From NCBI RefSeq assembly GCF_021283545.2, contig NZ_CP128540.1, positions 2,019,501 through 2,083,500 on the forward strand: 64,000 nucleotides of DNA, in the 5' to 3' direction. The notes under the pieces were generated by a model that saw nothing but the letters and a program-made list of their open reading frames with translations, made no database searches and was not told the DNA's origin. The stretch is from Pseudomonas alloputida (GTDB lineage: Bacteria > Pseudomonadota > Gammaproteobacteria > Pseudomonadales > Pseudomonadaceae). The position numbers and the translations under genes were made by a program. Positions 7,625 through 17,731 of this stretch are shown piece by piece. Position 1 is the stretch's first letter; each line of letters starts with the position of its first letter.

Positions 7625-9319
7625 ATGCACAGTTACGATTTCGCCTTGCTCTTGGCATTCTTTGTCATCGTGCTGCTACCGGCACCCTGGCTCGGGCGGT
7701 TCTACTACAAGGTCATGGAAGGCCAGCGTACCTGGCTGACCCCTGTGCTGGGGCCGGTCGAGCAGGGCTGTTACCGGCTGGCGGGTGTGAACGCCAGCCA
7801 GGAGCAGAACTGGCGGCAATACACCCTGGCCCTGTTGGCGTTCAACCTGGTCGGCTTCCTGCTGCTGTTCGCCGTGCTGCTGTTGCAGGGCTACCTGCCA
7901 CTCAACCCTCAGAACCTGCCTGGCCAGGAATGGTCACTGGCGTTCAACACCGCCGTCAGTTTCGTTACCAACACCAACTGGCAGGCCTACAGCGGTGAGG
8001 CGTCGGTCAGCTACCTGAGCCAGATGCTTGGCCTGACCGTGCAGAACTTTGTCAGCCCTGCCACCGGCCTGGCCGTACTGGTTGTCCTGTGCCGCGGTAT
8101 CGCCCGGCGCAGCGCGACGACGCTGGGCAACTTCTGGGTCGACATGACCCGTGCCACCCTCTACGGCCTGCTGCCGCTTTGCTTGCTGCTGGCGCTGCTG
8201 CTGGTATGGCAGGGCGTACCGCAGACCTTTGCCGACTACGCCCACGCGCTGACCTTGCAAGGGGCCGACCAGACCATTCCGCTGGGGCCGGCCGCCAGCC
8301 AGATCGCCATCAAGCAGCTGGGTACCAATGGCGGTGGCTTCTTCGGCGTCAACTCGGCGCACCCGTTCGAAAACCCAACGGCCTGGAGCAACCTGTTCGA
8401 GGTGGCATCGATCATCCTCATTCCAGTGGCATTGGTGTTCACCTTCGGTCACTACGTGAAGGACCTGCGTCAGAGCCGCGCCATCCTCGCCTGCATGCTT
8501 GCCCTGTTCCTGATCGGTGGCAGCACGGCGCTGTGGTCCGAGCATCAGCCGAACCCGGCCCTGGAAAGCACGCAGGTGCAACAGACCGCCCCTCTGGAGG
8601 GCAAGGAAAGCCGCTTCGGTACCACCGGTTCGGTGCTGTGGGCGGTCACCACCACCGCTGCCTCCAACGGTTCGGTCAACGCCATGCACGACAGCCTGAA
8701 CCCGCTGACCGGTATGGTGGCGATGGTCAACATGATGGTCGGCGAGGTGATATTCGGCGGCGTCGGCGCGGGCCTCTACGGCATGCTGCTGTTCGTCCTT
8801 ATCGCGGTGTTCCTGGCCGGGCTGATGATTGGCCGTACCCCGGAATACCTGGGCAAGAAGCTGCAGGCCCGTGAAGTGCAGCTTCTGGTGGCAACCCTGC
8901 TGGTGATGCCGGTTGGCGTGCTGGTACTTGGCGCCATCGCCGCCAGCCTGCCCGGCCCGGCCGGGGCGGTCACCAACCCGGGGGCGCATGGTTTCAGCCA
9001 GTTGCTGTACGCCTATACCTCGGGCTCGGCCAACAACGGCTCGGCCTTTGCCGGGTTTGGCGCCAACACCGTGTACCACAACCTGATGATCGGCCTGGCC
9101 ATGCTCATCGGCCGCTTCGGCTACATCCTGCCGATACTGGCGTTGGCCGGCAGCCTGGCGGCGAAAAAAAGCGCGCCGCTGGGGCAGAACAGCTTCCCGA
9201 CTCACGGCCCGCTGTTCACCGGCTTGCTGCTGGTGACCATCCTGCTGGTCGGTGGCCTGACCTTCCTGCCGACCCTGGCCCTTGGGCCAATCGCCGAACA
9301 CCTTAGCTTGGGTTTTTGA
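7625..9319 (+). CDS. kdpA: Potassium-transporting ATPase, K+-binding subunit A
   Basis: 564 residues, typical length, with about ten membrane segments. It selects and conducts K+ for the KdpB motor. Selectivity-loop sequences are visible: [39 protein letters not shown], a third around [19 protein letters not shown], and [20 protein letters not shown]. Preceded by GGGAG and the kdpF stop codon; kdpB begins 9 bases downstream. Expressed, in known systems, when K+ is scarce under KdpDE control. Confidence 0.97.
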   Translation: MHSYDFALLLAFFVIVLLPAPWLGRFYYKVMEGQRTWLTPVLGPVEQGCYRLAGVNASQEQNWRQYTLALLAFNLVGFLLLFAVLLLQGYLPLNPQNLPGQEWSLAFNTAVSFVTNTNWQAYSGEASVSYLSQMLGLTVQNFVSPATGLAVLVVLCRGIARRSATTLGNFWVDMTRATLYGLLPLCLLLALLLVWQGVPQTFADYAHALTLQGADQTIPLGPAASQIAIKQLGTNGGGFFGVNSAHPFENPTAWSNLFEVASIILIPVALVFTFGHYVKDLRQSRAILACMLALFLIGGSTALWSEHQPNPALESTQVQQTAPLEGKESRFGTTGSVLWAVTTTAASNGSVNAMHDSLNPLTGMVAMVNMMVGEVIFGGVGAGLYGMLLFVLIAVFLAGLMIGRTPEYLGKKLQAREVQLLVATLLVMPVGVLVLGAIAASLPGPAGAVTNPGAHGFSQLLYAYTSGSANNGSAFAGFGANTVYHNLMIGLAMLIGRFGYILPILALAGSLAAKKSAPLGQNSFPTHGPLFTGLLLVTILLVGGLTFLPTLALGPIAEHLSLGF

Positions 9320-9328
9320 GGACCGATC

Positions 9329-11383
9329 ATGAACATGCCCATTCCTGAAGTGAATAGCCGGCACAGTGCCAAGGACCAGACCCGCTTCGCCGCGCTGTGG
9401 CGCCCGGCGCTGGTGCAGGCGTTCGTCAAGCTCGACCCGCGTCAGCTCAAGCGCTCCCCGGTAATGCTGGTGGTGGCCCTGACCGCGGTGCTGACCACCG
9501 TGCTGTGTTTCGCCCCCGGCGGCGGCGTGAGCATCGGCGTTGCGGTGCAGATTGCCCTGTGGCTGTGGTTCACCGTGTTGTTCGCCAACTTCGCCGAGGC
9601 GTTGGCCGAAGGCCGTGGCAAGGCCCGCGCCGACAGCCTCAAGGCCGGCAGCCAGGGCCTGACCGCCCAGCGTCGTCTGCGTGATGGCAGCTACGAGACG
9701 GTGGCTGCCAGCGCGCTGCGCAAGGACGACGTGGTACGCGTGGTCGCCGGCGAAATGATCCCCGGCGACGGCGAGGTGATTGAAGGCATTGCGGCCGTCA
9801 ACGAGGCCGCCATTACCGGCGAATCCGCACCGGTAATACGCGAATCAGGTGGCGACCGCTCGGCGGTGACCGGCAATACGCGGCTGGTCTCCGACTGGCT
9901 GCTTATCCGCATCACCAGCAACCCGGGCGAGTCGACCCTGGACCGCATGATCGCCCTGGTCGAAGGTGCCAAGCGGCAGAAGACCCCAAACGAAATCGCC
10001 CTCGACATCCTGCTGATCGGCCTGACCCTGATTTTCCTGATCGTGGTGGTGACCTTGCAGCCGTTCGCCCACTTCGCGGGTGGCAGCCTGCCGCTGATCT
10101 TCCTGGCCGCGCTGCTGGTGACGCTGATCCCGACCACCATCGGCGGCCTGCTGTCGGCCATCGGTATCGCCGGCATGGACAGGCTGGTACGGCTGAATGT
10201 CATTGCCCGCTCGGGCCGCGCCGTCGAGGCGGCCGGGGACGTGCATACGCTGATGCTCGACAAGACCGGCACCATCACCTTCGGTAACCGCCGCTGCAGC
10301 GCACTGCATGCTGCACCGGGCATTACCGCCAAGGAACTGGGGGAGGGCGCCTTGCTGGCCTCGCTGGCCGACGACACCGCCGAAGGCAAGTCGATTGTCG
10401 AATACCTGCGCCAGTTGCACGACTTCGTCGACCCGCCTGCCGGGCAGTTCGAAGCGGTGGCTTTCAGTGCCGAGACACGCCTGTCGGGCATCGACTTCGA
10501 ACAGCACCGCTACCGCAAGGGCGCCGTCGATGCGGTGCTGGCATTCGTCGGTATGCAACGCCTGGAAATGCCGGCGGCGCTGGCTCGCGAAGTCGAACGC
10601 ATCGCGCAGAGTGGCGGCACACCGTTGCTGGTGTGCGTCGACAAGCGTTTGCTGGGTGTGATCCACCTCAAGGACGTGGTCAAGCCTGGTATCCGCGAGC
10701 GCTTCGCCGAGCTGCGCAAGCTGGGCATTCGCACGGTCATGGTGACCGGCGACAACCCGTTGACTGCGGCCGCCATCGCCGCCGAAGCGGGGGTCGATGA
10801 CGTGCTGGCCGAGGCCACGCCCGAGAAGAAGCTGGCGCGCATTCGCCAGGAGCAGAATGACGGCCGCCTGGTTGCCATGTGTGGCGACGGTGCCAACGAC
10901 GCCCCGGCACTAGCCCAGGCTGACGTAGGCATGGCCATGAACGACGGCACTCAGGCTGCGCGGGAGGCCGCGAACATGGTCGACCTGGACAGCGACCCGA
11001 CCAAGCTGCTGGACGTAGTCCAGGTCGGCAAGGAGCTGCTGGTCACCCGCGGTGCGTTGACAACGTTCTCCATTGCCAACGACGTGGCCAAATACTTCGC
11101 CATCCTGCCGGCGCTGTTCGCAGCCATCTACCCGCAACTGGGTGTGCTCAACCTGATGCAACTGGCCAGCCCGCAGAGCGCGATCCTGTCGGCGATCGTG
11201 TTCAACGCGCTGATCATTATCGTGCTGATCCCGCTGGCGCTGCGTGGGGTGCGCGTGCAGGCGGCCAGTGCGGCGCACCTGTTGCGGCGCAACCTGCTGA
11301 TCTACGGGCTGGGTGGCATTGTGGTGCCGTTTGCCGGGATCAAGCTGATCGACCTGCTGCTCAACGCCCTGAACCTGGTCTGA
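9329..11383 (+). CDS. kdpB: Potassium-transporting P-type ATPase subunit B
   Basis: 684 residues; the ATP-hydrolysing subunit of KdpFABC. The phosphorylated aspartate is Asp311 in [13 protein letters not shown]; the actuator TGES loop is in [17 protein letters not shown]; the hinge motif [14 protein letters not shown] and the Mg-binding [18 protein letters not shown] follow. The P-type membrane core is in [19 protein letters not shown]. Spacing to kdpA (9 bases) and kdpC (10 bases) indicates one operon. No anomalies in length or motifs. Confidence 0.97.
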   Translation: MNMPIPEVNSRHSAKDQTRFAALWRPALVQAFVKLDPRQLKRSPVMLVVALTAVLTTVLCFAPGGGVSIGVAVQIALWLWFTVLFANFAEALAEGRGKARADSLKAGSQGLTAQRRLRDGSYETVAASALRKDDVVRVVAGEMIPGDGEVIEGIAAVNEAAITGESAPVIRESGGDRSAVTGNTRLVSDWLLIRITSNPGESTLDRMIALVEGAKRQKTPNEIALDILLIGLTLIFLIVVVTLQPFAHFAGGSLPLIFLAALLVTLIPTTIGGLLSAIGIAGMDRLVRLNVIARSGRAVEAAGDVHTLMLDKTGTITFGNRRCSALHAAPGITAKELGEGALLASLADDTAEGKSIVEYLRQLHDFVDPPAGQFEAVAFSAETRLSGIDFEQHRYRKGAVDAVLAFVGMQRLEMPAALAREVERIAQSGGTPLLVCVDKRLLGVIHLKDVVKPGIRERFAELRKLGIRTVMVTGDNPLTAAAIAAEAGVDDVLAEATPEKKLARIRQEQNDGRLVAMCGDGANDAPALAQADVGMAMNDGTQAAREAANMVDLDSDPTKLLDVVQVGKELLVTRGALTTFSIANDVAKYFAILPALFAAIYPQLGVLNLMQLASPQSAILSAIVFNALIIIVLIPLALRGVRVQAASAAHLLRRNLLIYGLGGIVVPFAGIKLIDLLLNALNLV

Positions 11384-11393
11384 GGAGGCCGCC

Positions 11394-11951
11394 ATGACTG
11401 CTTATCTACGCCCGGCATTGAGCCTGGCTTTGTTGATGACCCTGGTGACGGGCGCCCTGTATCCGCTGGCGGTGACCGGTATTGCCCAAGTCGCTTTCCC
11501 GAACCAGGCCAACGGTAGCCTGGTACGCGATGCGCAAGGCCAGGTGCGGGGTTCGGCATTGATCGCCCAGGACTTCCAGGGCGATGGCTGGTTCCACTCG
11601 CGGCCCTCGGCAGGTGCCTACGCGACCGTGGCCAGCGGCGCCAGCAACCTGTCGCCGAGCAACCCGGCGCTGGCTGAGCGGGTAAAGGGCGATGCGGCCA
11701 CGTTGTATCAGGCGCAGCAGGGGCCAGTGCCGCAGGCGCTGCTGACCACCTCGGGCAGCGGCCTGGACCCGCACTTGCCACCGGAGGCCTTGGCCTATCA
11801 GATCCCGCGGGTGGCGGCGGCACGGCAGCTGCCGGTCGAGCGCTTGCAAGCCTTGCTGGAACAGGCCACCCTCCACCCATTGATCGGCCCGCCGGTGGTC
11901 AACGTGCTGGCGTTGAACCAGGCCTTGGAAAAGCTCGCCATTGTCAGGTAA
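11394..11951 (+). CDS. kdpC: Potassium-transporting ATPase subunit C
   Basis: 185 residues with one N-terminal membrane anchor ([20 protein letters not shown]) and a periplasmic domain with the family signatures [49 protein letters not shown] and the C-terminal [16 protein letters not shown]. KdpC assists K+ loading and complex assembly. AGGAGG precedes the ATG. Last gene before a REP pair that separates the structural genes from kdpDE. Confidence 0.96.
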   Translation: MTAYLRPALSLALLMTLVTGALYPLAVTGIAQVAFPNQANGSLVRDAQGQVRGSALIAQDFQGDGWFHSRPSAGAYATVASGASNLSPSNPALAERVKGDAATLYQAQQGPVPQALLTTSGSGLDPHLPPEALAYQIPRVAAARQLPVERLQALLEQATLHPLIGPPVVNVLALNQALEKLAIVR

Positions 11952-11972
11952 TCGAAGCGCTGGCAGGAAGCC

Positions 11973-12044
11973 TGTAGGAGCGGGTTCACCCGCGAATGCG
12001 GTGGTGGTGCCACTGACGTATTCGCGGGTAAACCCGCTCCTACA
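11973..12044. repeat. Head-to-head REP pair between kdpC and kdpD
   Basis: TGTAGGAGCGGGTTCACCCG and its continuation GCGAATGCG (11973-12000) are mirrored by ATTCGCGGGTAAACCCGCTC and CTACA (12018-12044), separated by about 17 bases. Each copy carries its own GCGGGT/ACCCGC stem. This is the standard P. putida intergenic REP arrangement and would also form a long hairpin in the transcript, which could limit read-through from kdpABC into kdpD. Confidence 0.85.
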
Positions 12045-12100
12045 CGTTAAGGGGGCTTTCCCTGAAGCGGCGGACTGTTGGACAAAGTAAAGGATGAAAC

Positions 12101-14755
12101 ATGAGTGACTCCGCCCGCGCCGATGCGCTGTTGGCCAACCTCCCACGCACCGGCCGGGGCCGGCTGAAGGTGTTCCTGGGCGCTGCCCCCGGCGTCGGCA
12201 AGACCTTCGCCATGCTCCAGGCCGCACACGCCCAGCAACGCCAGGGCGTGCAGGTGTTGGCCGGGGTGGTCGAAACCCATGGCCGCGCCGAAACCGAAGC
12301 GTTGCTCGGAGGGCTGCATCAGCAGCCCTTGTTGCGCAGCCAGTACCGTGGCGTCACCCTTGAGGAAATGGACCTTGACGGCCTGCTGCGTGCCGCGCCG
12401 GCCTTGGCCCTGGTGGACGAACTGGCCCACACGAACGCCCCCGGCAGCCGCCACGCCAAACGCTGGCAGGATGTGCAAGAACTCTTGGCCGCGGGCATCG
12501 ACGTGTACACCACGGTCAACGTCCAGCACCTGGAAAGCCTCAACGACAAGGTCCGCGACATTACCGGCGTGCAAGTGCGCGAGACCCTGCCGGACTGGGT
12601 GCTGCAGGAAGCGTTCGAGCTGGTGCTGATCGACCTGCCTCCGCGAGAGCTGCTCGAACGCCTGCGTGAAGGCAAGGTGTACGTGCCCGAGCAGGCAAGG
12701 GCGGCCATCGATGCGTATTTTTCGCAAACCAACCTCACCGCCCTGCGCGAGCTGGCCATGCAGACCGCCGCTGCTCAGGTCGATGCCGACCTGGCCCACG
12801 GCTATCGTCAGCGCGGCCAGGAGGCGCCGGCCTTGCGCGGCCGGTTGCTGGTGGGCATAGACGGTGACGACCAGGCCGAACGCCTGGTGCGCCATGCCAG
12901 CCGCGTGGCCCAGCGCCGCCACCTGCCCTGGAGCCTGGTGCATGTGGACAACGGCCGCCTGCGTGACGAAACCGCACGGCATCGTTTGCAAGCCGCGCAG
13001 CAACTGGCCGAGCGACTGGGCGGGGAGGTGGTACTGCTGCGTGCTGGCGAAGTGGCCCGTACGCTGATCCAGCATGCTGTCGAGCGGCGGGCCAGCCTGG
13101 TGCTGGTCGGGCAGTCCCGCAACCGCCTGCGTAGGCGTTTGTTCGGCGCGGGTGTGGCGGCGCGGCTGCTGCGCGAAAGCCGTGGCCTGGAAATCAACGT
13201 GCTGGACCGCGACGTGCAGCCGCCAGCGCCGCGTTCAGCCGTGCGGCGGGTGTGGGTGTGGCGTCATTACCTGCTTGCGCTGCTGGCCACCGTGATGGCT
13301 GCGGGTCTGGCCTGGGCGGTGTCCAGTGTGCTCGCGTTGCCCAATATCTCGCTGGTGTTCCTGGCGGCGGTGTTGCTGGTCGCGGTGCGCAGTAGCCTGG
13401 GACCTGCGCTGGCTTGCGCCGCGCTGTCGTTCCTGGTCTATGACTTCCTGTTCATACCGCCCAACTTCTCGTTCACCATCCAGCGCGAAGAAGACGTGCT
13501 GACACTGGTGTTCTTTCTGTTGATGGCTGCGCTTACCGGCAACCTGGCCGCGCGCCAGCGTCGCCAGTTGCAGGCGCTGCGCGAGACCCAGGCACAGACC
13601 AGCCAGTTGCTCGACCTGTCTCGCCGGTTGACGGTAGCCACCGACCGCCAAGCCATATTCAAGGCTGCCGGCCAGCACCTGGACGGGTGGCAGGACGCCC
13701 AGGTGTGCTTGCTGGAGCGCAACGCCGAAGGCCAGTTGCAAGTGGCCAGCGGGGAAGCCTGCACCTTCAGCGACACCGAACGGGCGGCTGCCGATTGGGC
13801 CTGGCAGCATGGGCAGGCCGCCGGTCACGGCAGCGATACCCTGCCTAATGGCCGCTGGTGGTGGTGGCCATTGGCGGTAGACGATCAGCCGCTGGCGCTG
13901 CTGGGTGTGCGCCCGCGCAACGGGCAGCCGCTCAGCGACCCACGCCGGCGCCTGCTCACCGCCCTAGGCCAGCCCCTGGCCCAGGCCCTGGCCCGCGCAC
14001 GCCTGGCTGAACAGCTGGAAGCCGCACGCCTGCACGGCGAAACCGAGCAACTGCGCAGCGCCCTGCTGGCTTCCGTATCCCATGACTTGCGCACGCCGTT
14101 GACCGCCATGCGTGGCAGCATCGACAGCCTGTTGGCGTTGGGCGATGCGATCCCGGCTGAAGACCGCCGCGAGCTGCTGGAGGGCACCCGTAACGAAGCC
14201 GAACGCCTCGATCGCTACATCCAGAACCTGCTGGACATGACCCGCCTGGGCCATGGCGGCCTCAAGCTGGCCCGCGACTGGGTGGCCCCGGCGGATATCG
14301 TCGGCAGTGCGCTCAACCGCCTGCGGGTGGTGCTGGCGCCGCTGCGTGTGCACACGGACGTGCCGACCGAGCTGCCATTGCTGTTCGTGCATGCGGCGTT
14401 GATCGAGCAGGCACTGGTCAACGTGCTGGAAAACGCCGCACGCTTTTCGCCGGCCAATGGTCGGCTTGAGCTGCAGGTGGCGGTGCATGACGACCAACTG
14501 CGCTTGACCGTCAGCGACCAGGGCCCCGGCATTCCTGAAGCCGACCGCGAGAAAATCTTCGATATGTTCTACACCGCCGCCCGTGGCGACCGCGGCGGGC
14601 AGGGTACCGGGCTGGGCCTGGCTATCTGCCAGGGCATGATCGGTGCCCATGGCGGGCAGATTCTGGTGGGCGAAGGCATTGATGGCCAAGGCACCAGCAT
14701 CACTCTATGCTTGCCGCTGCCTCCTCAACCTGAAGCCGAAAGCGAAACCCCATGA
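12101..14755 (+). CDS. kdpD: Potassium-responsive sensor histidine kinase KdpD
   Basis: 884 residues with the full KdpD layout: N-terminal KdpD domain with a P-loop (FLGAAPGVGKTFAML, residues ~26-40), a UspA-like domain (~245-370), four closely spaced membrane helices of the DUF4118 type (~385-490), a GAF-like domain (~515-625), and the kinase core with the phosphorylated His661 in SVSHDLRTPLTAMRGSIDS, N-box NVLENAARFSP and GQGTGLGLAICQGMIGAHGG. It phosphorylates KdpE and senses K+ supply. The next gene starts inside its stop codon (ATGA). Confidence 0.97.
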   Translation: MSDSARADALLANLPRTGRGRLKVFLGAAPGVGKTFAMLQAAHAQQRQGVQVLAGVVETHGRAETEALLGGLHQQPLLRSQYRGVTLEEMDLDGLLRAAPALALVDELAHTNAPGSRHAKRWQDVQELLAAGIDVYTTVNVQHLESLNDKVRDITGVQVRETLPDWVLQEAFELVLIDLPPRELLERLREGKVYVPEQARAAIDAYFSQTNLTALRELAMQTAAAQVDADLAHGYRQRGQEAPALRGRLLVGIDGDDQAERLVRHASRVAQRRHLPWSLVHVDNGRLRDETARHRLQAAQQLAERLGGEVVLLRAGEVARTLIQHAVERRASLVLVGQSRNRLRRRLFGAGVAARLLRESRGLEINVLDRDVQPPAPRSAVRRVWVWRHYLLALLATVMAAGLAWAVSSVLALPNISLVFLAAVLLVAVRSSLGPALACAALSFLVYDFLFIPPNFSFTIQREEDVLTLVFFLLMAALTGNLAARQRRQLQALRETQAQTSQLLDLSRRLTVATDRQAIFKAAGQHLDGWQDAQVCLLERNAEGQLQVASGEACTFSDTERAAADWAWQHGQAAGHGSDTLPNGRWWWWPLAVDDQPLALLGVRPRNGQPLSDPRRRLLTALGQPLAQALARARLAEQLEAARLHGETEQLRSALLASVSHDLRTPLTAMRGSIDSLLALGDAIPAEDRRELLEGTRNEAERLDRYIQNLLDMTRLGHGGLKLARDWVAPADIVGSALNRLRVVLAPLRVHTDVPTELPLLFVHAALIEQALVNVLENAARFSPANGRLELQVAVHDDQLRLTVSDQGPGIPEADREKIFDMFYTAARGDRGGQGTGLGLAICQGMIGAHGGQILVGEGIDGQGTSITLCLPLPPQPEAESETP

Positions 14756-15447
14756 GCCAGTCCGCCACCCTGTTGGTCATCGACGATGAACCGCAGATCC
14801 GCAAGTTCCTGCGTATCAGCCTGGCCTCGCAAGGCTACAAGGTGCTGGAGGCCGCCACCGGTGCCGAAGGGTTGGCCCAGGCGGCACTGGGCAAGCCGGA
14901 CCTGGTGGTGCTCGACCTGGGGCTGCCGGACATGGACGGCCAGCAGGTACTGCGTGAGTTGCGCGAATGGAGTGCAGTGCCGGTGATGGTGTTGTCGGTG
15001 CGTGCCAGTGAAGTGCAGAAGGTCGATGCGCTGGATGGTGGTGCCAATGACTATGTGACCAAGCCGTTCGGTATCCAGGAGTTTCTCGCGCGTGTGCGGG
15101 CGTTGCTGCGTCAGGTGCCACAAGCCGGCGGCTCGGAAGTGGCAGCCAGCTTTGGTCCGCTGACGGTCGATTTTGCCTTCCGCCGGGTGACGCTCGACGG
15201 TGTGGAGGTGGCATTGACACGCAAGGAGTATGCTTTGCTGGCGATATTGGCCGGGCACCCCGGGCGGGTGATTACCCAGCAGCAGTTGCTCAAGGATATC
15301 TGGGGGCCGACCCATGCGGAGGATACCCACTACCTGCGCATCGTGGTCGGGCATCTGCGACAGAAGCTGGGCGATGACCCCACGGCGCCGCGGTTCATCA
15401 TTACCGAGGCGGGGGTTGGCTACAGGTTGGTGGCGCCGACAGCATAA
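14752..15447 (+). CDS. kdpE: Response regulator KdpE (OmpR family)
   Basis: 231 residues: receiver domain with acidic pair Asp11-Asp12, phospho-acceptor Asp55 in LVVLDLGLPDMDG and Lys in YVTKPFGIQEFLARV, then an OmpR-type winged-helix domain ending HYLRIVVGHLRQKLGDD and FIITEAGVGYRLVAP. It activates kdpFABC in known systems. Four-base overlap with kdpD. The gene converges with a LysR regulator; the 61-bp gap contains only a short AGCCC/GGGCT hairpin. Confidence 0.96.
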   Translation: MSQSATLLVIDDEPQIRKFLRISLASQGYKVLEAATGAEGLAQAALGKPDLVVLDLGLPDMDGQQVLRELREWSAVPVMVLSVRASEVQKVDALDGGANDYVTKPFGIQEFLARVRALLRQVPQAGGSEVAASFGPLTVDFAFRRVTLDGVEVALTRKEYALLAILAGHPGRVITQQQLLKDIWGPTHAEDTHYLRIVVGHLRQKLGDDPTAPRFIITEAGVGYRLVAPTA

Positions 15448-15508
15448 CCCGCACACAGCCCAAAGGGCTGGGCGAACGCCTGCAGGGCCTGGACGCGTGC
15501 AAGGGATA

Positions 15509-16414
15509 TCAGGCCCTGGGGGGCTCCTTCTCGAACAGCTGGCGCATGACTTCCAGGTAGCGTCGCGCGCCCAGGCCCAACGGGCGCGACTTGATCCAGA
15601 TGATGTCTACCCACAAGCGCAGGCGGTTGGCCATGTTGTCGAAGCGCACCTCGGCCAGTGCGCCCGAGGCAATCAGCGGTTCGACCAATGGCTGCGGCAG
15701 GTAGGCCCAGCCCAGCCCGGACTGCACCAGGTCCAGCGTGGCGAGGTAGCTGTCGGTCAGCCAGATGCGCCGGGACAGCACCATGCGCGGGTCCGATCCG
15801 GTGGCCTTGCCCGAAGCCACGATGATCTGCCGTTGTTCGGCAAAGGCCTCTTCAGGCAATGGCGAACCGCTGTTCTGCCCGGCTGGATGGCGCGGTGAGG
15901 CAACGGCTACCAGCAGTTGGCTGCCGGCCTCGAGGAATGACTCGCGCTCATCGATGCCGGGCCGTTCGAACACCAGGGCCAATTGCACACTGCCGTCATG
16001 CAGCAGGCGAATGGCTTCGGTCTGGGTGGCCGAACGTACCTCGACTTCCAGGCTGGGAAATGCCTGGGCGAGGATTTCTAGCGGCTGGCTCCAGCGGCCA
16101 GTCTGCAACTCGGGCGCCATGGCGATGGTCAGGCGCTTTTCCAGGCCTTTGTGCAATTGCAGGGCCTGGGCATCGAGCAGGTTGAGTTGGCAGATGACCT
16201 GCCTGGCCTGGGGCTCCAGCGCCAGGGCGGCGTTGGTGGGCAAGGCTTTGCGCGTGGCCCGGTCGAACAGGGGCAGGTCCAGTTCCGCTTCCAGTTGGGC
16301 GATTGCCATGCTCACGGCTGAAGGCACACGGCCCAGCTTGCGGGCGGCGGCGGAGAACGAGCCGGCATCGAGCACCGCGAGGAAAATCGCCAGGGAGTCG
16401 CTGGTAAAGGCCAT
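15509..16414 (-). CDS. LysR family transcriptional regulator
   Basis: 301 residues. The N-terminal winged HTH is clear (LAIFLAVLDAGSFSAAARKL and SAVSMAIAQLEAELDLPLFD, residues ~7-58), followed by a type-2 periplasmic-binding-like effector domain from about 88 (RLTIAMAPELQTGRWSQPLE). It is divergent from the flavin oxidoreductase at 16505 with a 90-bp gap that includes a perfect palindrome GATGATCATC at 16431-16440, so regulation of that gene is a reasonable inference. The effector is unknown. Confidence 0.9.
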   Translation of the reverse strand: MAFTSDSLAIFLAVLDAGSFSAAARKLGRVPSAVSMAIAQLEAELDLPLFDRATRKALPTNAALALEPQARQVICQLNLLDAQALQLHKGLEKRLTIAMAPELQTGRWSQPLEILAQAFPSLEVEVRSATQTEAIRLLHDGSVQLALVFERPGIDERESFLEAGSQLLVAVASPRHPAGQNSGSPLPEEAFAEQRQIIVASGKATGSDPRMVLSRRIWLTDSYLATLDLVQSGLGWAYLPQPLVEPLIASGALAEVRFDNMANRLRLWVDIIWIKSRPLGLGARRYLEVMRQLFEKEPPRA

Positions 16415-16504
16415 TGTCAGTAAACCTGATGATGATCATCTTTTATTGCTAAAAATTATGAACATTAATGCACCTGCAGGACAGTCCCCTCAACGGAGAA
16501 AAGC

Positions 16505-17728
16505 GTGCACAGACCAACCGCGTGGCATGTCACCCACTGGAGTAGCGACCCGTTCAGCCTCGGTGCCTACAGTGCCTTGCTGCCTGGCGGATCGCCGTTG
16601 CATCGAAGCGCCCTGGGCCAAGTGCTGCATGGGCGCTTGGTCATCGCTGGAGAAGCTTGTAATGCCAGCGCTCCGGCAATGACTCATGGTGCGTGGAATG
16701 ATGGGCTGCGTGCCGCCGAGGCAGCCGTGAGTGCCGGTGCGAGCAAGGTGATCGTGATCGGTGCGGGGTGTGCAGGCTTGGCTGCCGCTCAACGCTTGCG
16801 GGAAAGGGGTGTCGATTGCACTGTGCTGGAGGCGCGTGGGCGAACGGGTGGGCGCACGCACACTGTCGAGTTGGGTGGCGTGAAAGCAGATGAAGGTGCG
16901 GCATGGCTTCAGCATTTTGCCGAGAACCCATTGGCCGCTGTTGCACTTCAACATGGCTTGGCTTGCGTCGAGACCGATTTCAGTTGCCCGCTTGCAGCGG
17001 CACGCGGCGGGGCGTTGCCGGATATCGACGCCGCCTGGGATGCCTTGACCAGGCGTCTCGATCGGCAACAACCTTTGTCTGACGCGATCGATGGCTACAT
17101 GGCCACACTCGACCCCGCGCTCGCGCGTGCCACGCAGTTCGCCATCGACGCCAACCTTGTACTGGAAGCGTGTTTGCCCGTCGAGCAACTGTCGGCCTGT
17201 GCCTTGGATGAAGAGGGGGTCGGGCATGGTGATCGTATGCTGCCAGGCGGCTACAGCGAGCTTGTCGACTTGCTGTCGAAGCACCTGGATATCCGCCTGA
17301 ACAGTCCTGTCACCCACATCGACTGGTCGAGCGCGCGCGTCATGGTGAATGAAGACGTGTGCGACTTCTGCATTTGCACAGTCCCGGTGGGGGTTCTGAA
17401 AACGTTGCGCTTTACCCCTGCGTTACCTGAAATACAGCAGGGAGCGTTGGCGCATCTGGGGATGGGCAAGCTGGAGAAAGTGATTCTGCAGTTCGATGAG
17501 CGATGGTGGCCGTGCTCACCCTCAGGCTACCTACGCTGGTACGACGTACCCGCCAGTTGGGGAGAATGGCTGGACCTGACCGATGCTGTCGGAAAGCCCA
17601 CCATTGCCGGGCTGATCGCCGCCGATGCGATCGAGCGGCAGTTCACCGGGCGCACCGATGAACAGGTGGCCATGGCCGCGTGTGAGGCATTGCAGGCGTG
17701 GGCCGCAGCCGTCGGGCCCACGCCTTGA
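16505..17728 (+). CDS. Flavin-containing amine oxidase with circularly permuted domain order
   Basis: 407 residues. The FAD Rossmann motif (KVIVIGAGCAGLAAAQRL, GxGxxG at residues 86-91, and VLEARGRTGGRTHT) is normally at the very N-terminus of flavin amine oxidases, but here it is preceded by about 75 residues that match the usual C-terminus: THWSSDPFSLGAYSALLPG (from ~10) and LVIAGEACNASAPAMTHGAW with NDGLRAAEAA (46-74), the second FAD-binding segment. The protein then ends at DEQVAMAACEALQAWAAAVG, the point where that segment would normally begin. No residues appear lost, so this looks like a true permutation. GTG start with GGAG about 8 bases upstream. Substrate unknown; divergent LysR regulator next door. 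Confidence 0.8.
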   Translation: MHRPTAWHVTHWSSDPFSLGAYSALLPGGSPLHRSALGQVLHGRLVIAGEACNASAPAMTHGAWNDGLRAAEAAVSAGASKVIVIGAGCAGLAAAQRLRERGVDCTVLEARGRTGGRTHTVELGGVKADEGAAWLQHFAENPLAAVALQHGLACVETDFSCPLAAARGGALPDIDAAWDALTRRLDRQQPLSDAIDGYMATLDPALARATQFAIDANLVLEACLPVEQLSACALDEEGVGHGDRMLPGGYSELVDLLSKHLDIRLNSPVTHIDWSSARVMVNEDVCDFCICTVPVGVLKTLRFTPALPEIQQGALAHLGMGKLEKVILQFDERWWPCSPSGYLRWYDVPASWGEWLDLTDAVGKPTIAGLIAADAIERQFTGRTDEQVAMAACEALQAWAAAVGPTP

Positions 17729-17731
17729 CAC

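Noticed and set aside
15448..15508. Terminator between kdpE and the LysR gene
   Set aside because: Only a 5-bp AGCCC/GGGCT stem without a T-run; too weak to call.
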